From Rosenbergiella nectarea (GTDB taxonomy: Bacteria; Pseudomonadota; Gammaproteobacteria; Enterobacterales; Enterobacteriaceae): a stretch of DNA of 64,000 bases. The number at the start of each line of letters is the position of its first letter. Position 1 is the stretch's first letter. The stretch lies in assembly GCF_900111105.1 (NCBI RefSeq), contig NZ_FOGC01000003.1, positions 146,865-210,864 of the forward strand. Reading direction: 5' to 3'. A model generated the notes under the pieces. The model was not told the DNA's origin and ran no database searches. It saw nothing but the letters and a program-made list of their open reading frames with translations. The position numbers and the translations under genes were made by a program. Shown piece by piece: positions 33,220-42,493 of this stretch.

Positions 33220-33647
33220 CTTATTATTGATAAAATAATTCTCTCAAGCGTCTTCTTTTTTTTATTTGATTGGCTAATTAATAATAAAAGCGTAATTATT
33301 TCGAAAAAAAAGTTATTTGTTCCTAATTCATTTCTCACTTTATCTGAACTATCTCCTTTCAGTCCTGTCCTAGTTTCAGAATTTATTAAATTTTAGTTCC
33401 CCCCGAAAAGTTTTCGCATCGACGACTTTCAATATCTATTACTTTTTTTCTTCATTAACTCATTACATATCGATAAATAAGATTAGTGAAAGCATTTTTT
33501 GCTCACAACCCAAAGGTTAGCCCGATTGAATAGAATCTTTAACGTGAAAAAACTTATCAAAAAAATCCGAATGCACACTATTTAAGCGAATAAGCGCTTT
33601 TAAGCATCTTCTTATAAAAATTTATTCTCAACTTAAAAAACTTTGTG

Positions 33648-33654
33648 TAATACT
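33648..33654 (+). promoter_or_regulatory. lpp promoter, -10 element
   Basis: TAATACT inside ACTTTGTGTAATACTT, which reproduces the E. coli lpp promoter, and the following CTACATGG is also conserved around the start point. The transcript leader carries GAGGG before the lpp ATG. Confidence 0.8.
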
Positions 33655-33676
33655 TATCTGGCTACATGGATATTAA

Positions 33677-33934
<258 letters not shown>

Positions 33935-33953
33935 GAGTCTTGGACTAGAAAAT

Positions 33954-33980
33954 GGCACCCTTCGGGGTGCCTTTTTTTTT
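33954..33980 (+). terminator. Terminator of lpp
   Basis: GGCACCC-TTCG-GGGTGCC followed by nine T; a strong hairpin with UUCG tetraloop. Confidence 0.95.
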
Positions 33981-34025
33981 ATTCAATCCCCAATCAACTC
34001 TTGCAAACACCTAATAACTCGCTAT

Positions 34026-34044
34026 GATAATGATAATTGTTATC
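34026..34044 (+). promoter_or_regulatory. Fur box
   Basis: GATAATGATAATTGTTATC differs from the 19-bp Fur consensus GATAATGATAATCATTATC at two positions. It also contains a perfect ATGATAA/TTATCAT palindrome (34030-34046) and overlaps a TATGATAAT-like -10 element, 19 bp before the next gene. Confidence 0.85.
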
Positions 34045-34062
34045 ATTAAATAAGGAGCTATT

Positions 34063-34476
34063 ATGCCTATTCCCCGCTCATTCTCGCTCTGGATAACCCG
34101 TAATCTAGAGGCTTATCAGCAAACTCTTGAAGATTTACGGGTCGAGTATTATCTCGCCGAGCGCCCGCTTTATCACAAACACTGTACCCTAAGCCAGTTA
34201 CGACAATTCAACGATTTAAGTCTAAAAATTGCGGATTATTGTTATACGCAGGGAGATGACGATAATTACTTCGCTGTGTTATTTGGTCTTCATCAAAAAT
34301 TGATTGATCAGCTGCACAGCAACGTTCAACGTGAGCCTTTATTCAAAGCGCAGACTCTCCAACTCGCCCGTCACTCAATGACAGGACTTTGTCAGGTGTT
34401 TATTGCACAGGGTAATTGGCAGAAGGCCAGCGAACTGCAACGTGAATTCTTGCAGTTCGCTGATTCGATGAGCTAG
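34063..34476 (+). CDS. Unrecognised Fur-regulated cytoplasmic protein
   Basis: 137 aa, no signal peptide and no membrane helix. Rich in Leu, Gln, His and Tyr with mostly helical periodicity; the tail FIAQGNWQKASELQREFLQFAD recalls a single TPR-like helix pair, but this is weak. No motif allows a function to be assigned. AAGGAG lies 6 bases before the ATG and a near-perfect Fur box overlaps its promoter, so it should be expressed under iron starvation. It occupies the place between lpp and ydiJ where E. coli has ldtE and the suf operon (also iron-responsive). Convergent with ydiJ, 5 bp apart. Confidence 0.8.
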   Translation: MPIPRSFSLWITRNLEAYQQTLEDLRVEYYLAERPLYHKHCTLSQLRQFNDLSLKIADYCYTQGDDDNYFAVLFGLHQKLIDQLHSNVQREPLFKAQTLQLARHSMTGLCQVFIAQGNWQKASELQREFLQFADSMS

Positions 34477-34481
34477 AAAGA

Positions 34482-37400
34482 TTATGACCGTTGTCGGGCC
34501 ATTTGTAGTAAGGCTTGTAGTGGATGTTTGATCTTATCGCCACCAAAGCGTTTTACTTGGCTTCGACAAGAAAAGCCAGTTGCTAGACAACGCTCGATCG
34601 GTTTGTCTGCGAGCTGCGGCTGCCAAGATAAACCGAAGATATTACGCGAGTTCTCGAGGTTGCGTGCTTCATGGCCATAGGTTCCTGCCATTCCGCAGCA
34701 CCCTGCATTAATGGTATGCAAGGTTGCACCGAATTGGGCAAAGATGTCTTGCCACTGCACAGAGGCTGACGGTAACGCAGTCACTTCCGTACAGTGAGAG
34801 AAAAGATACCAATGCTCCTGAGCCTCAGGCGAGCGCTCAGTAGGTAAAGTCACTGTTTTAAGCCACTCGTGGGCGAGCAATACCTTAAACCCCCCCCGCG
34901 CACACCCTAACAATTTATACTCATCGCGATAACACAATACCAGTGCAGGGTCAGTTCCCACCATCGGTACCTGTAATGCCGCAACACGATTCAAGACTTC
35001 AGCACTTTTCTTGGCCGTTCGAGCAAACCGCTTTAGGAACCCTTTTACTTGCTGAGGTTTACCGTTTGGCACGAAGGGTAATAGTACCGGCTTAAAGCCT
35101 AAAACCGTAATCAGTTGCACCAAATCATTGACCAGGTTCGCTTCGTAAAAACTGGTGAAGGGATCTTGCACTACGACAACGTAATGTGCGCGCTGCTCAG
35201 TAGACATCCCCTGTAAATCTTCCAGGGTCGTGGTCAGCGCAGAGTGGCCGCTAAGCTGACGACGTAGCGTGGGATGGGACAACGCGGGCAGATCGACCAT
35301 CCCCACATATCGGCGACTCAATTGATTGACCCATGGCTTCGCGAGCAAGAAGTTAACAGCTTGGGGGGCCTTCGCCATCACTGGCAGTAAAGGCTCGATA
35401 TTAGCAACGATGTGGTCAGCCACGGGTCGCAGATAGCGGGTATGATAGAGTTCTAGGAAGCGCGCACGAAAAGCAGGCACATCAATTTTAATCGGACACT
35501 GTGTTGCACAAGCTTTGCAGGCAAGACAACCATTCATCGACTCTTTGACTTCATGAGAAAAATCATACTCATTTTTGTTTGCTCCCCAGCTATTTTTCAC
35601 CTTCTGGCTGAGCGAGCGCAGAGAGAAACCAGTGGAGCTATCGAGAGAGTCTGGATCGATATTTTGTTCGGAAAGCAGCCGTAACCACTCACGAACTAAC
35701 GTCGCCCGGCCCTTCGGCGAATGGATCCTATCGCGTGTAACCTTCATTGATGGGCACATCGGGCTGTTGACATCGAAATTGAAGCACAGACCATTACCGT
35801 TACAATCCATAGCCCCCCGCCAGCTTTCCCGAACCACCACCGGTATCTGTCGGTCGAAAGCCCCACGCGTAGGACTGTCTATCGCTAATAATGGCGTATC
35901 GTTATTCAGCGGTTGGCAAATTTTACCAGGATTTAAACGGTTATCCGGGTCAAAGACTGTTTTAATCCGACGCAACTGCTCATACAGTTCAGGGCCGAAG
36001 AAATCGGCACTGTACGCGGAGCGGTAGCCTTTGCCATGCTCGCCCCATAACAAACCCCCGTAGGAGCGCGTAAGTTTAGCAACTTGGTCTGAGAGAGTCA
36101 GCATTAGTTGATGATGCTCGGGCAGTGTCATATCCAGTGCAGGGCGCACATGTAATACCCCGGCATCGACATGGCCAAACATACCATAAGACAGATTATG
36201 GTTATCCAGAATTGCTCTGAACTCCGTGATGTAATCAGCAAGGTGTTCGGGTGGAACGGCGGTGTCCTCAACAAATGGAATCGGTTTAGCGCGCCCCTTG
36301 GCATTACCTAATAGCCCCACCGCTTTTTTGCGCATCGCATAAATTTTTTCGACTTGGTCTAGCGCTCGGCAACATTGATAGCCAATTACGCCAGCTTGCT
36401 GAGTCTCCCGTAACTGATCCAGTTTCTGGCATAGCTCAGCCACCTGTTGCTCAACCTGCTCAAGATCATCGCCCGCAAATTCCACTAGATTGATGCCTTG
36501 CATCACTTGCCCTTCTACCTCGGTAATTAATTCACTCACCGAGTGCCAAACGATATCTTCTCGCGCCAGGTTTAATACCGTAGAGTCCACTGTCTCGACC
36601 GATAACGCCTTAGCTTCCACCAAAAATGGCGCATTACGTAGCGCGGAGTCGAAGGAGTCATATTTGATGTTAACAAGCTGACGCACCTTAGGTATCGGTA
36701 AAACATTGAGTGTCGCTTCCGCAATAAAGGCCAGCGATCCTTCCGCACCACAGAGGATACGGGTTAAATCGAAGCATTCATCCTGCGCGGAAAAGACATG
36801 CCGTAGATCGTAGCCGGTAAGGAAGCGATTAAGTTTGGGGAATTTCTGTTCAATAAGCGCACGGTTGTCTAAGCAGCTACTCATTACTTCGCGGTAGATC
36901 TTCGCTTCTTGTGAGGTACCTTGTCCCGTAATCTCAGCTTGCTGGCGGGATAACGGTGCGGTATCGATCACTTCTCCATTGAGCAGCACTGCACGCAATC
37001 CTAAAACGTGGGTCGAGGTCTTACCGTATACCAATGACCCTTGTCCCGATGCATCAGTGCTAATCATACCTCCGATCGTCGCACGGTTACTGGTTGACAG
37101 CTCAGGCGCGAAGAAGAAGCCTTGCGGTTTTAGCCAGCTATTGAGCTGATCTTTTACCACTCCAGCTTCAACGCGTACCCAGCCCTCTTCTGCATTGAAG
37201 TCGAGGATCCCGCGCATATGGCGCGACAGATCGACCACGATGCCGTTCGTTAAAGATTGTCCATTGGTGCCAGTTCCGCCGCCGCGTGGTGTAAAGGTTA
37301 TCTTGCGATACGTCTCGGTCGCGGCCAATTGCGTAATCGTTACGATGTCCTGTAATGATTTAGGGAAAAGAATGGCATCGGGTAAGTTTTGATAAATACT

Positions 37401-37535
37401 ATTGTCGGTTGCCATGCTGAGGCGGTCGGCATAGCGCTGCCCAATATCTCCCGTAAATCCATGGTGTTTGAGTTGTTGTAAAAATTTACGGGTTAGGTCT
37501 GTCTGTCCAGGAGAGTGATGTAGTTGTGGAATCAT
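34482..37535 (-). CDS. ydiJ: D-2-hydroxyglutarate dehydrogenase-type FAD/Fe-S oxidoreductase YdiJ
   Basis: 1017 aa (E. coli 1018). N-terminal FAD-binding PCMH-type domain (TPRGGGTGTNGQ, ELSTSNRATIGGMISTDASGQGS), a FAD-oxidase C-terminal domain (MFGHVDAGVLHVRP, GLLWGEHGKGYRS), then a ferredoxin-like part with CLACKACATQCPIKID and a C-terminal Cys-rich CCG domain (AGCCGMAGTYGHE). The E. coli protein oxidises D-2-hydroxyglutarate. Divergent from ydiK, convergent with the Fur-regulated gene. Confidence 0.94.
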   Translation of the reverse strand: MIPQLHHSPGQTDLTRKFLQQLKHHGFTGDIGQRYADRLSMATDNSIYQNLPDAILFPKSLQDIVTITQLAATETYRKITFTPRGGGTGTNGQSLTNGIVVDLSRHMRGILDFNAEEGWVRVEAGVVKDQLNSWLKPQGFFFAPELSTSNRATIGGMISTDASGQGSLVYGKTSTHVLGLRAVLLNGEVIDTAPLSRQQAEITGQGTSQEAKIYREVMSSCLDNRALIEQKFPKLNRFLTGYDLRHVFSAQDECFDLTRILCGAEGSLAFIAEATLNVLPIPKVRQLVNIKYDSFDSALRNAPFLVEAKALSVETVDSTVLNLAREDIVWHSVSELITEVEGQVMQGINLVEFAGDDLEQVEQQVAELCQKLDQLRETQQAGVIGYQCCRALDQVEKIYAMRKKAVGLLGNAKGRAKPIPFVEDTAVPPEHLADYITEFRAILDNHNLSYGMFGHVDAGVLHVRPALDMTLPEHHQLMLTLSDQVAKLTRSYGGLLWGEHGKGYRSAYSADFFGPELYEQLRRIKTVFDPDNRLNPGKICQPLNNDTPLLAIDSPTRGAFDRQIPVVVRESWRGAMDCNGNGLCFNFDVNSPMCPSMKVTRDRIHSPKGRATLVREWLRLLSEQNIDPDSLDSSTGFSLRSLSQKVKNSWGANKNEYDFSHEVKESMNGCLACKACATQCPIKIDVPAFRARFLELYHTRYLRPVADHIVANIEPLLPVMAKAPQAVNFLLAKPWVNQLSRRYVGMVDLPALSHPTLRRQLSGHSALTTTLEDLQGMSTEQRAHYVVVVQDPFTSFYEANLVNDLVQLITVLGFKPVLLPFVPNGKPQQVKGFLKRFARTAKKSAEVLNRVAALQVPMVGTDPALVLCYRDEYKLLGCARGGFKVLLAHEWLKTVTLPTERSPEAQEHWYLFSHCTEVTALPSASVQWQDIFAQFGATLHTINAGCCGMAGTYGHEARNLENSRNIFGLSWQPQLADKPIERCLATGFSCRSQVKRFGGDKIKHPLQALLQMARQRS

Positions 37536-37712
37536 ATGCCCATTGCCAATTTAAAAAGTGGTCTTCGATCAACCCCTTTGTTTTAACATATTTTCAGGGC
37601 GCTGCCTTGTTGGATTACCAAAATTATTGAAAAGAGATGTTGTTCAGTCAGCGAATCAAGCATCATAGGCAAGATCAAAAGCTAGCCTTTATGAATACAA
37701 GGAACATTTACT

Positions 37713-38864
37713 ATGAGTAGACCGCTTCCACCGGAGCGAAGTATTCCACAACGCTTACTAACATTAATATTTTTCTTATTAATGATTGTCAGCTGTTTCT
37801 GGGTTGTACAGCCCTTTATTTTAGGCTTTGCCTGGGCGGGAATGGTCGTTATTGCGACATGGGGAATGATGCTGCGAGTTCAACGACTGCTGTGGAATCG
37901 CCGGACGCTAGCAGTGATTGTGATGACATTTATTATCCTCTTAGTGTTCATCATTCCTATCGCCTTATTGATCAGTAGCGTGTTGGACAACGCCCAGCCA
38001 GTGCTACATTGGCTCAGTGCAGGGCATCTGGTTATGCCTGAGTTAACCTGGTTAGACCGCTTGCCGTTAGTCGGGCATAAAGCCTCGCGTTACTACCATC
38101 AAATGGTAGCAGGCGGTGGTGCGCAACTTCTGGCTACCGTTCAACCTTACATTGGTCGTACAACGGGCTTCTTTGTCGCACAAGCAGGGCATTTTGGCCG
38201 ACTAATAGTGCATTTGGCACTGATGTTACTGTTCAGCGCTCTTCTGTACTGGCGTGGTGAACGAGTGGCCATGGGCATCCGGCACTTTGCGTTTTGGTTA
38301 GCGGGTAGCCGCGGTGATGCCGTCGTTATTTTAGCCAATCAAGCGATCAAAGCAGTGGCTCTAGGGATTGTGGTAACGGCCCTACTTCAAGGGGTTGTGG
38401 CGGGTGTAGGTCTAGCGTTAGCGGGCATTCCCTATGCCACCATCCTAACAGTATTGATTATTCTTTGTTGTCTAATCCAAATCGGGCCGCTGTTAGTCTT
38501 GATACCGGCGATTATTTGGCTTTACTACAGTGGCGACACGACATGGGGAACCGTATTGGTCATCTGGAGCGTGGTGGTCGCCTCGATGGATAGCGTGATC
38601 CGACCTATGCTGATTCGTCTTGGTGCCGACCTGCCGATGCTGATCATTTTGACCGGGGTCATTGGCGGATTAATCGCCTTTGGTATGCTTGGGCTATTTA
38701 TTGGACCCGTGGTATTAGCCGTTTCTTACCGATTGGTTCATGTTTGGATGCACGAAGCCCCTTGCCCCGATGCACCACCTGAAGAGGTGCTTGAGGAGTT
38801 GTTTGAAGATACTCGGCATATTGCGGAGAAGCAGCGTCAAATCCGCGAACCTAAAGAGAGCTAA
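37713..38864 (+). CDS. ydiK: AI-2E/PerM family membrane protein YdiK
   Basis: 383 aa (E. coli 370) with about eight membrane segments in the PerM/AI-2 exporter arrangement: N-terminal helices at about 15-60, and a C-terminal core ending with IGGLIAFGMLGLFIGPVVLAVSYRL. Charged cytoplasmic tail rich in Glu. Substrate not established. As in E. coli it lies directly upstream of the small RNA gene rprA. Confidence 0.92.
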   Translation: MSRPLPPERSIPQRLLTLIFFLLMIVSCFWVVQPFILGFAWAGMVVIATWGMMLRVQRLLWNRRTLAVIVMTFIILLVFIIPIALLISSVLDNAQPVLHWLSAGHLVMPELTWLDRLPLVGHKASRYYHQMVAGGGAQLLATVQPYIGRTTGFFVAQAGHFGRLIVHLALMLLFSALLYWRGERVAMGIRHFAFWLAGSRGDAVVILANQAIKAVALGIVVTALLQGVVAGVGLALAGIPYATILTVLIILCCLIQIGPLLVLIPAIIWLYYSGDTTWGTVLVIWSVVVASMDSVIRPMLIRLGADLPMLIILTGVIGGLIAFGMLGLFIGPVVLAVSYRLVHVWMHEAPCPDAPPEEVLEELFEDTRHIAEKQRQIREPKES

Positions 38865-38892
38865 TCTGCTTCTGGGAGAATTCTTACATATT

Positions 38893-38920
38893 ACCCTGTA
38901 CTGACAGGGTATTATTTTTT
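38893..38920 (+). terminator. Hairpin with T-rich tail after ydiK
   Basis: ACCCTGT-ACTG-ACAGGGT followed by ATTATTTTTT. It can act as the ydiK terminator. By distance it could instead be the 5' hairpin of RprA; the sequence cannot decide between these. Confidence 0.6.
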
Positions 38921-38999
38921 CAGACGCGTTAACTTTACCTGTCTTAATTATTGAATTGCTGTGTGTAGTCTTTTCCCGCCCAATGGCGGGTTTTTTTTT
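38895..38999 (+). ncRNA. rprA: RprA small regulatory RNA
   Basis: The 3' half carries GAATTGCTGTGTGTAGTCTT (38953-38972), identical to the conserved core of E. coli RprA, followed by a terminator CCCGCC-CAAT-GGCGGG and nine T, as in RprA where a CCC/GGG stem ends the RNA. Position downstream of ydiK is the same as in E. coli. RprA is an Hfq-dependent sRNA that activates rpoS translation and is induced by the Rcs system. The 5' end is uncertain: 38895 is set from the usual 105-nt length, but a start near 38921 is also possible. AGAATTCT (38877-38884) just upstream may be part of an RcsB site. Confidence 0.78.
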
Positions 39000-39094
39000 G
39001 CCCAGAATTCACGATGTTATTCCCCTGCATTTTCGTTTATTGTTGAGGGGGAATTATCGGCATATTGCCGGTGAGCAAGATTATAGAGCAAACC

Positions 39095-40159
39095 ATGACG
39101 TTAACCGACGAACTAAGAACGGTGCCTGTCGGAACCTTAATGACCGCGCACCAACTGAATCAACTAGTCCCTATTACCGAAAATTGCCAATAGCTTATCC
39201 ACTCCACCCGTCATGCAATGAGTCAAATTCTACAGGGTCATGATCAACGCTTAATTGTGATTATTGGTCCTTGTTCTATCCACGCCCCTGCGGCCGCTGT
39301 CGAGTATGCGACAAGGCTAAGACCGCTACAAGATAAATATCGTGACCGCCTCGAAATCGTCATGCGTACCTATTTTGAGAAACCCCGTACTATCGTCGGC
39401 TGGAAAGGTCTGATTAATGATCCCCATCTCGATGGCAGTCACGATATCAATCATGGGTTAGTGGTTGCACGGCAGTTACTCTCTGATATTAACGCCTTGG
39501 GCGTACCGACGGCGACCGAGTTTTTGGATATGGTGACCGGACAATATATCGCTGATTTCATTAGTTGGGGCGCGATAGGAGCGCGTACAACAGAAAGTCA
39601 GATTCACCGTGAAATGGCTTCAGCGCTCTCTTGTCCTGTCGGCTTTAAAAATGGTACCGACGGTAACTGCAAGATTGCGATCGATGCCGTCCGTGCCGCT
39701 CAGGTCCCCCATCTTTTTCTTTCGCCCGATAAACATGGGCAGATGTCGGTTTACCAAACGCGAGGGAATCCCGATGGCCATATTATTCTTCGCGGCGGTA
39801 AAGAGCCCAACTACCAGGCTACATTCGTCAAAGAGTGCCAAGCGGCCTTAGCGACGTTATCGCTCTCTGACCGTGTGGTGATCGATTGTAGCCACGGCAA
39901 CTGTTTAAAACAGCATAAGCGCCAGCTAGAGGTCGCTAACGACATCGCTGTACAGCTCAGTCAGCCCAACCACGGTATTGCCGGGGTAATGGTTGAAAGC
40001 TTTCTGGTTGAGGGGCGTCAGGATTGGCAAGGCAAGGGTAATGATCGCTATGGCCAATCCATTACCGATGCCTGTTTAGGCTGGGAAGATACCGAACAAC
40101 TGTTAGCCACACTCGCTGCGGTCTCTTCTCTTGGTCAGGCTGATCAGCCATCAGCTTGA
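39095..40159 (+). pseudogene. aroH: aroH (DAHP synthase) interrupted by an in-frame TAG codon
   Basis: Reading from ATG 39095 gives MTLTDELRTVPVGTLMTAHQ..., then TAG at codon 33 (39191-39193), then in the same frame LIHSTRHAMSQILQGHDQRLIVIIGPCSIH and the rest of a complete class I DAHP synthase (catalytic motifs VGWKGLINDP, GARTTESQIHRE, VIDCSHGNC, SITDACLGWEDT). All other parts are intact, 354 codons in total including the TAG. AroH is the tryptophan-sensitive isozyme making DAHP from PEP and erythrose-4-phosphate. Restart at ATG 39218 would give a 313-aa protein lacking the N-terminal arm used for oligomerisation and feedback binding. No ribosome site is visible before 39218. No clear TrpR operator seen. 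The 3' end overlaps selO by 9 bp. Confidence 0.82.
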
Positions 40160-41587
40160 ACAACTGATGGTTAACTGTTTTCCCCACTCCGGTGGCGGCT
40201 TAGTGAAAGCACTCTCGTCAAGCTGGGTTGCGAACGGGTTCTGAAGCGCTAAATGCAGCGCTTCGAGCTCCGTGGTGTCACCTTTTTCTGCAGCAGCGAT
40301 CGCTTGCTGCGCCAGGTAGTTACGCAGCACGATCGCCGGGTTGGCAGCCAGCATCCGCGCTTGACGCTCAGAAGCGTCTAGTGGCTCTTGTTGTAGCCGC
40401 TGTTGATAACGCGAGAACCAGCTGTCGAAGGCTGCCCTGTCAATAAAATCGTCCCGCAACACTCCCCCTTTATCCTCCCCTGCAGCATAACTCAGCAGTC
40501 GGAAAGTTCGGGTATAATCCGCTTTCTCGCGTCCCATTAGGGTAAAGAGCTCAATCAATAGATCATTGTCTTGGGAATGGGAGTCGTAGAGACCTAATTT
40601 GGCGCGCATTCGCTCTCCCCACGCGGCCATGAGAGCGGGTTCGTATTCCTTCAGCGCGAGCTTAAGCTTGTCCATAGGCAATAGCCCAGAAAGCGCGTGC
40701 GCTAATCGGTTGAGATTCCACAACCCCACTGTAGGTTGATTTTCAAAGGCGTAACGTCCCTGATAATCGCTGTGATTACAAATTAATTCAGGATTGTAAT
40801 CATCCATAAACGCGTACGGGCCATAATCAAGCGTTAATCCTAGCAATGACATGTTGTCAGTATTCATTACACCATGAGCAAACCCCACACTCTGCCATTG
40901 TCCAATCATCGTTCCTGTACGACGTACAATATCGGCAAACCACAGAGAGTAACGGTCCGCTTGACCAATCAATTCAGGCCAAAAGTTATCGATGCTGTAA
41001 TCCGCAAGTTTCTTCAATTCTTCTGTTTGTTGTCGGTAAAAGAGATGCTCAAAGTGCCCGAAGCGCAGATGGCTTTCAGCCGTGCGTACTAGCATCGCTC
41101 CCGGCTCTGCCACTTCGCGCTGCACAAGGTCACGGCCCGTTGCAATGCTTAGTGCGCGCGTGGTAGGGATCCCAAGACCATGCATGGCTTCAGAGGCTAG
41201 AAATTCACGGATCGTTGAGCGCAATACCGCCCGTCCATCGCCCATCCTAGAATAAGGCGTCTTTCCTGCTCCTTTTAGATGCCAATCCACCTTCGCACCC
41301 GAAGCCAGTTGTTGTTCACCCAGGAGCAGACCTCGGCCATCGCCTAATTGCCCGGCCCACACCCCAAATTGATGCCCGCTATAGACTTGGGCAACCGGAC
41401 GCATGCCTGAAAGCAATTCACCGCCCCACCATACTGACGATTTTTGCAGAATGTCAGTGGCCGGAAGACTTAAGTCATCCGCGAGGGCGCGATTAAGATA
41501 AAGGAGTTGGCCTTCTTGCAGTGGCGTGGGCATGACCTCTGTGCAAAGTTCAGGTAGCGCATTACACCATTGATGTTCGAATTTCAT
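40151..41587 (-). CDS. selO: Protein adenylyltransferase SelO (YdiU)
   Basis: 478 aa, the E. coli length. Pseudokinase-fold enzyme that transfers AMP to Ser/Thr/Tyr of proteins and helps protect against oxidative stress. Conserved [21 protein letters not shown] (nucleotide site) and [27 protein letters not shown] (metal/catalytic Asp region) are present. The C-terminus is TISCSS, close to but not the YTVSCSS of E. coli; the penultimate-region cysteine is kept. Convergent overlap with aroH. Confidence 0.96.
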   Translation of the reverse strand: MKFEHQWCNALPELCTEVMPTPLQEGQLLYLNRALADDLSLPATDILQKSSVWWGGELLSGMRPVAQVYSGHQFGVWAGQLGDGRGLLLGEQQLASGAKVDWHLKGAGKTPYSRMGDGRAVLRSTIREFLASEAMHGLGIPTTRALSIATGRDLVQREVAEPGAMLVRTAESHLRFGHFEHLFYRQQTEELKKLADYSIDNFWPELIGQADRYSLWFADIVRRTGTMIGQWQSVGFAHGVMNTDNMSLLGLTLDYGPYAFMDDYNPELICNHSDYQGRYAFENQPTVGLWNLNRLAHALSGLLPMDKLKLALKEYEPALMAAWGERMRAKLGLYDSHSQDNDLLIELFTLMGREKADYTRTFRLLSYAAGEDKGGVLRDDFIDRAAFDSWFSRYQQRLQQEPLDASERQARMLAANPAIVLRNYLAQQAIAAAEKGDTTELEALHLALQNPFATQLDESAFTKPPPEWGKQLTISCSS

Positions 41588-41609
41588 TTTTTACCTCGGG
41601 CGATAGCCG

Positions 41610-42095
41610 TTATAAACGACGCGCTTGCCAAAAGACTTTACGCCAATAGACATTATTTAACGATGATCGCATTACGCCGCGACTGGTCGATGCATGGATA
41701 AATTGGTTCTGGGTATCGTAAATGCCAACGTGTAATCCCCCTTCACCCCAGCCGGTTTTAAAAAAGACCAGATCACCTGGAAGTAAGTCTTTTTTACGAA
41801 TACGTGTACCGATATCGCTTTGTTGACGAGTCGTCCTCGGTAATTGTATGCCGAAGCGCTCACGGTAAGTACGATAGACAAAACCGGAACAATCGATGCC
41901 GCGTCGGCTCAAGCCACCATATCGGTAAGGCGTACCACGCCATTTCACCAATTGGTCACTGAGCACCTGATGCACCACACGGGGGTTTGTCAGCCGAGCA
42001 TCGGGCGAAGGTGCATGGCTACTACAGCCAATGACTAAGAATGTTAGAAGTACTGCAAAAAGAGGCATACTACGACAAAGTAACGTTTTAAACAT
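41610..42095 (-). CDS. nlpC: NlpC/P60 family lipoprotein NlpC
   Basis: 161 aa. Lipoprotein signal with lipobox ending at C24 (LVIGC), then an NlpC/P60 cysteine peptidase domain with C69 in GIDCSGFVYRTY and the His in GGLHVGIYD. Likely a cell-wall endopeptidase. In E. coli btuCED separates nlpC from ihfA; here ihfA follows directly upstream. Confidence 0.94.
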   Translation of the reverse strand: MFKTLLCRSMPLFAVLLTFLVIGCSSHAPSPDARLTNPRVVHQVLSDQLVKWRGTPYRYGGLSRRGIDCSGFVYRTYRERFGIQLPRTTRQQSDIGTRIRKKDLLPGDLVFFKTGWGEGGLHVGIYDTQNQFIHASTSRGVMRSSLNNVYWRKVFWQARRL

Positions 42096-42142
42096 AAGCC
42101 CACACCACTCCTTGTCCTAAACGATAACGCAAGCGCTAGAGA

Positions 42143-42172
42143 TAAAAAAAGCTGCCAAGGCAGCTTCTTTTA
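42143..42172 (-). terminator. Terminator of the pheST-ihfA operon
   Basis: On the minus strand AAGCTGCC-TT-GGCAGCTT followed by TTTTTATC, 18 bases after the ihfA stop. Confidence 0.9.
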
Positions 42173-42189
42173 TTATTAGGGTATCTGCA

Positions 42190-42489
42190 TTAACCTTTCT
42201 TAGGCACCGCAGTTTCAACCCGACTTTTCAGTTTCTGGCCAGGTCGAAAAGTCACGACTCGACGAGCAGTGATCGGGATATCCTCACCGGTCTTAGGATT
42301 TCGCCCTGGACGTTGGTTTTTTTCCCGGAGATCAAAGTTACCAAATCCCGATAGCTTGACCTGTTCTCCCTTCTCCAGCGCACTGCGAATCTCTTCGAAG
42401 AAAAGTTCCACTAACTCTTTAGAGTCTCGTTTGCTTAGACCCAATTTTTCAAACAAATATTCTGACATTTCAGCTTTTGTAAGCGCCAT
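42190..42489 (-). CDS. ihfA: Integration host factor, alpha subunit
   Basis: 99 aa HU/IHF-family protein. The beta-arm sequence [24 protein letters not shown] contains the proline that intercalates into DNA and causes the sharp bend. Forms a heterodimer with IhfB. Starts 4 bp after pheT, same operon as in E. coli. Confidence 0.99.
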   Translation of the reverse strand: MALTKAEMSEYLFEKLGLSKRDSKELVELFFEEIRSALEKGEQVKLSGFGNFDLREKNQRPGRNPKTGEDIPITARRVVTFRPGQKLKSRVETAVPKKG

Positions 42490-42493
42490 CGGT

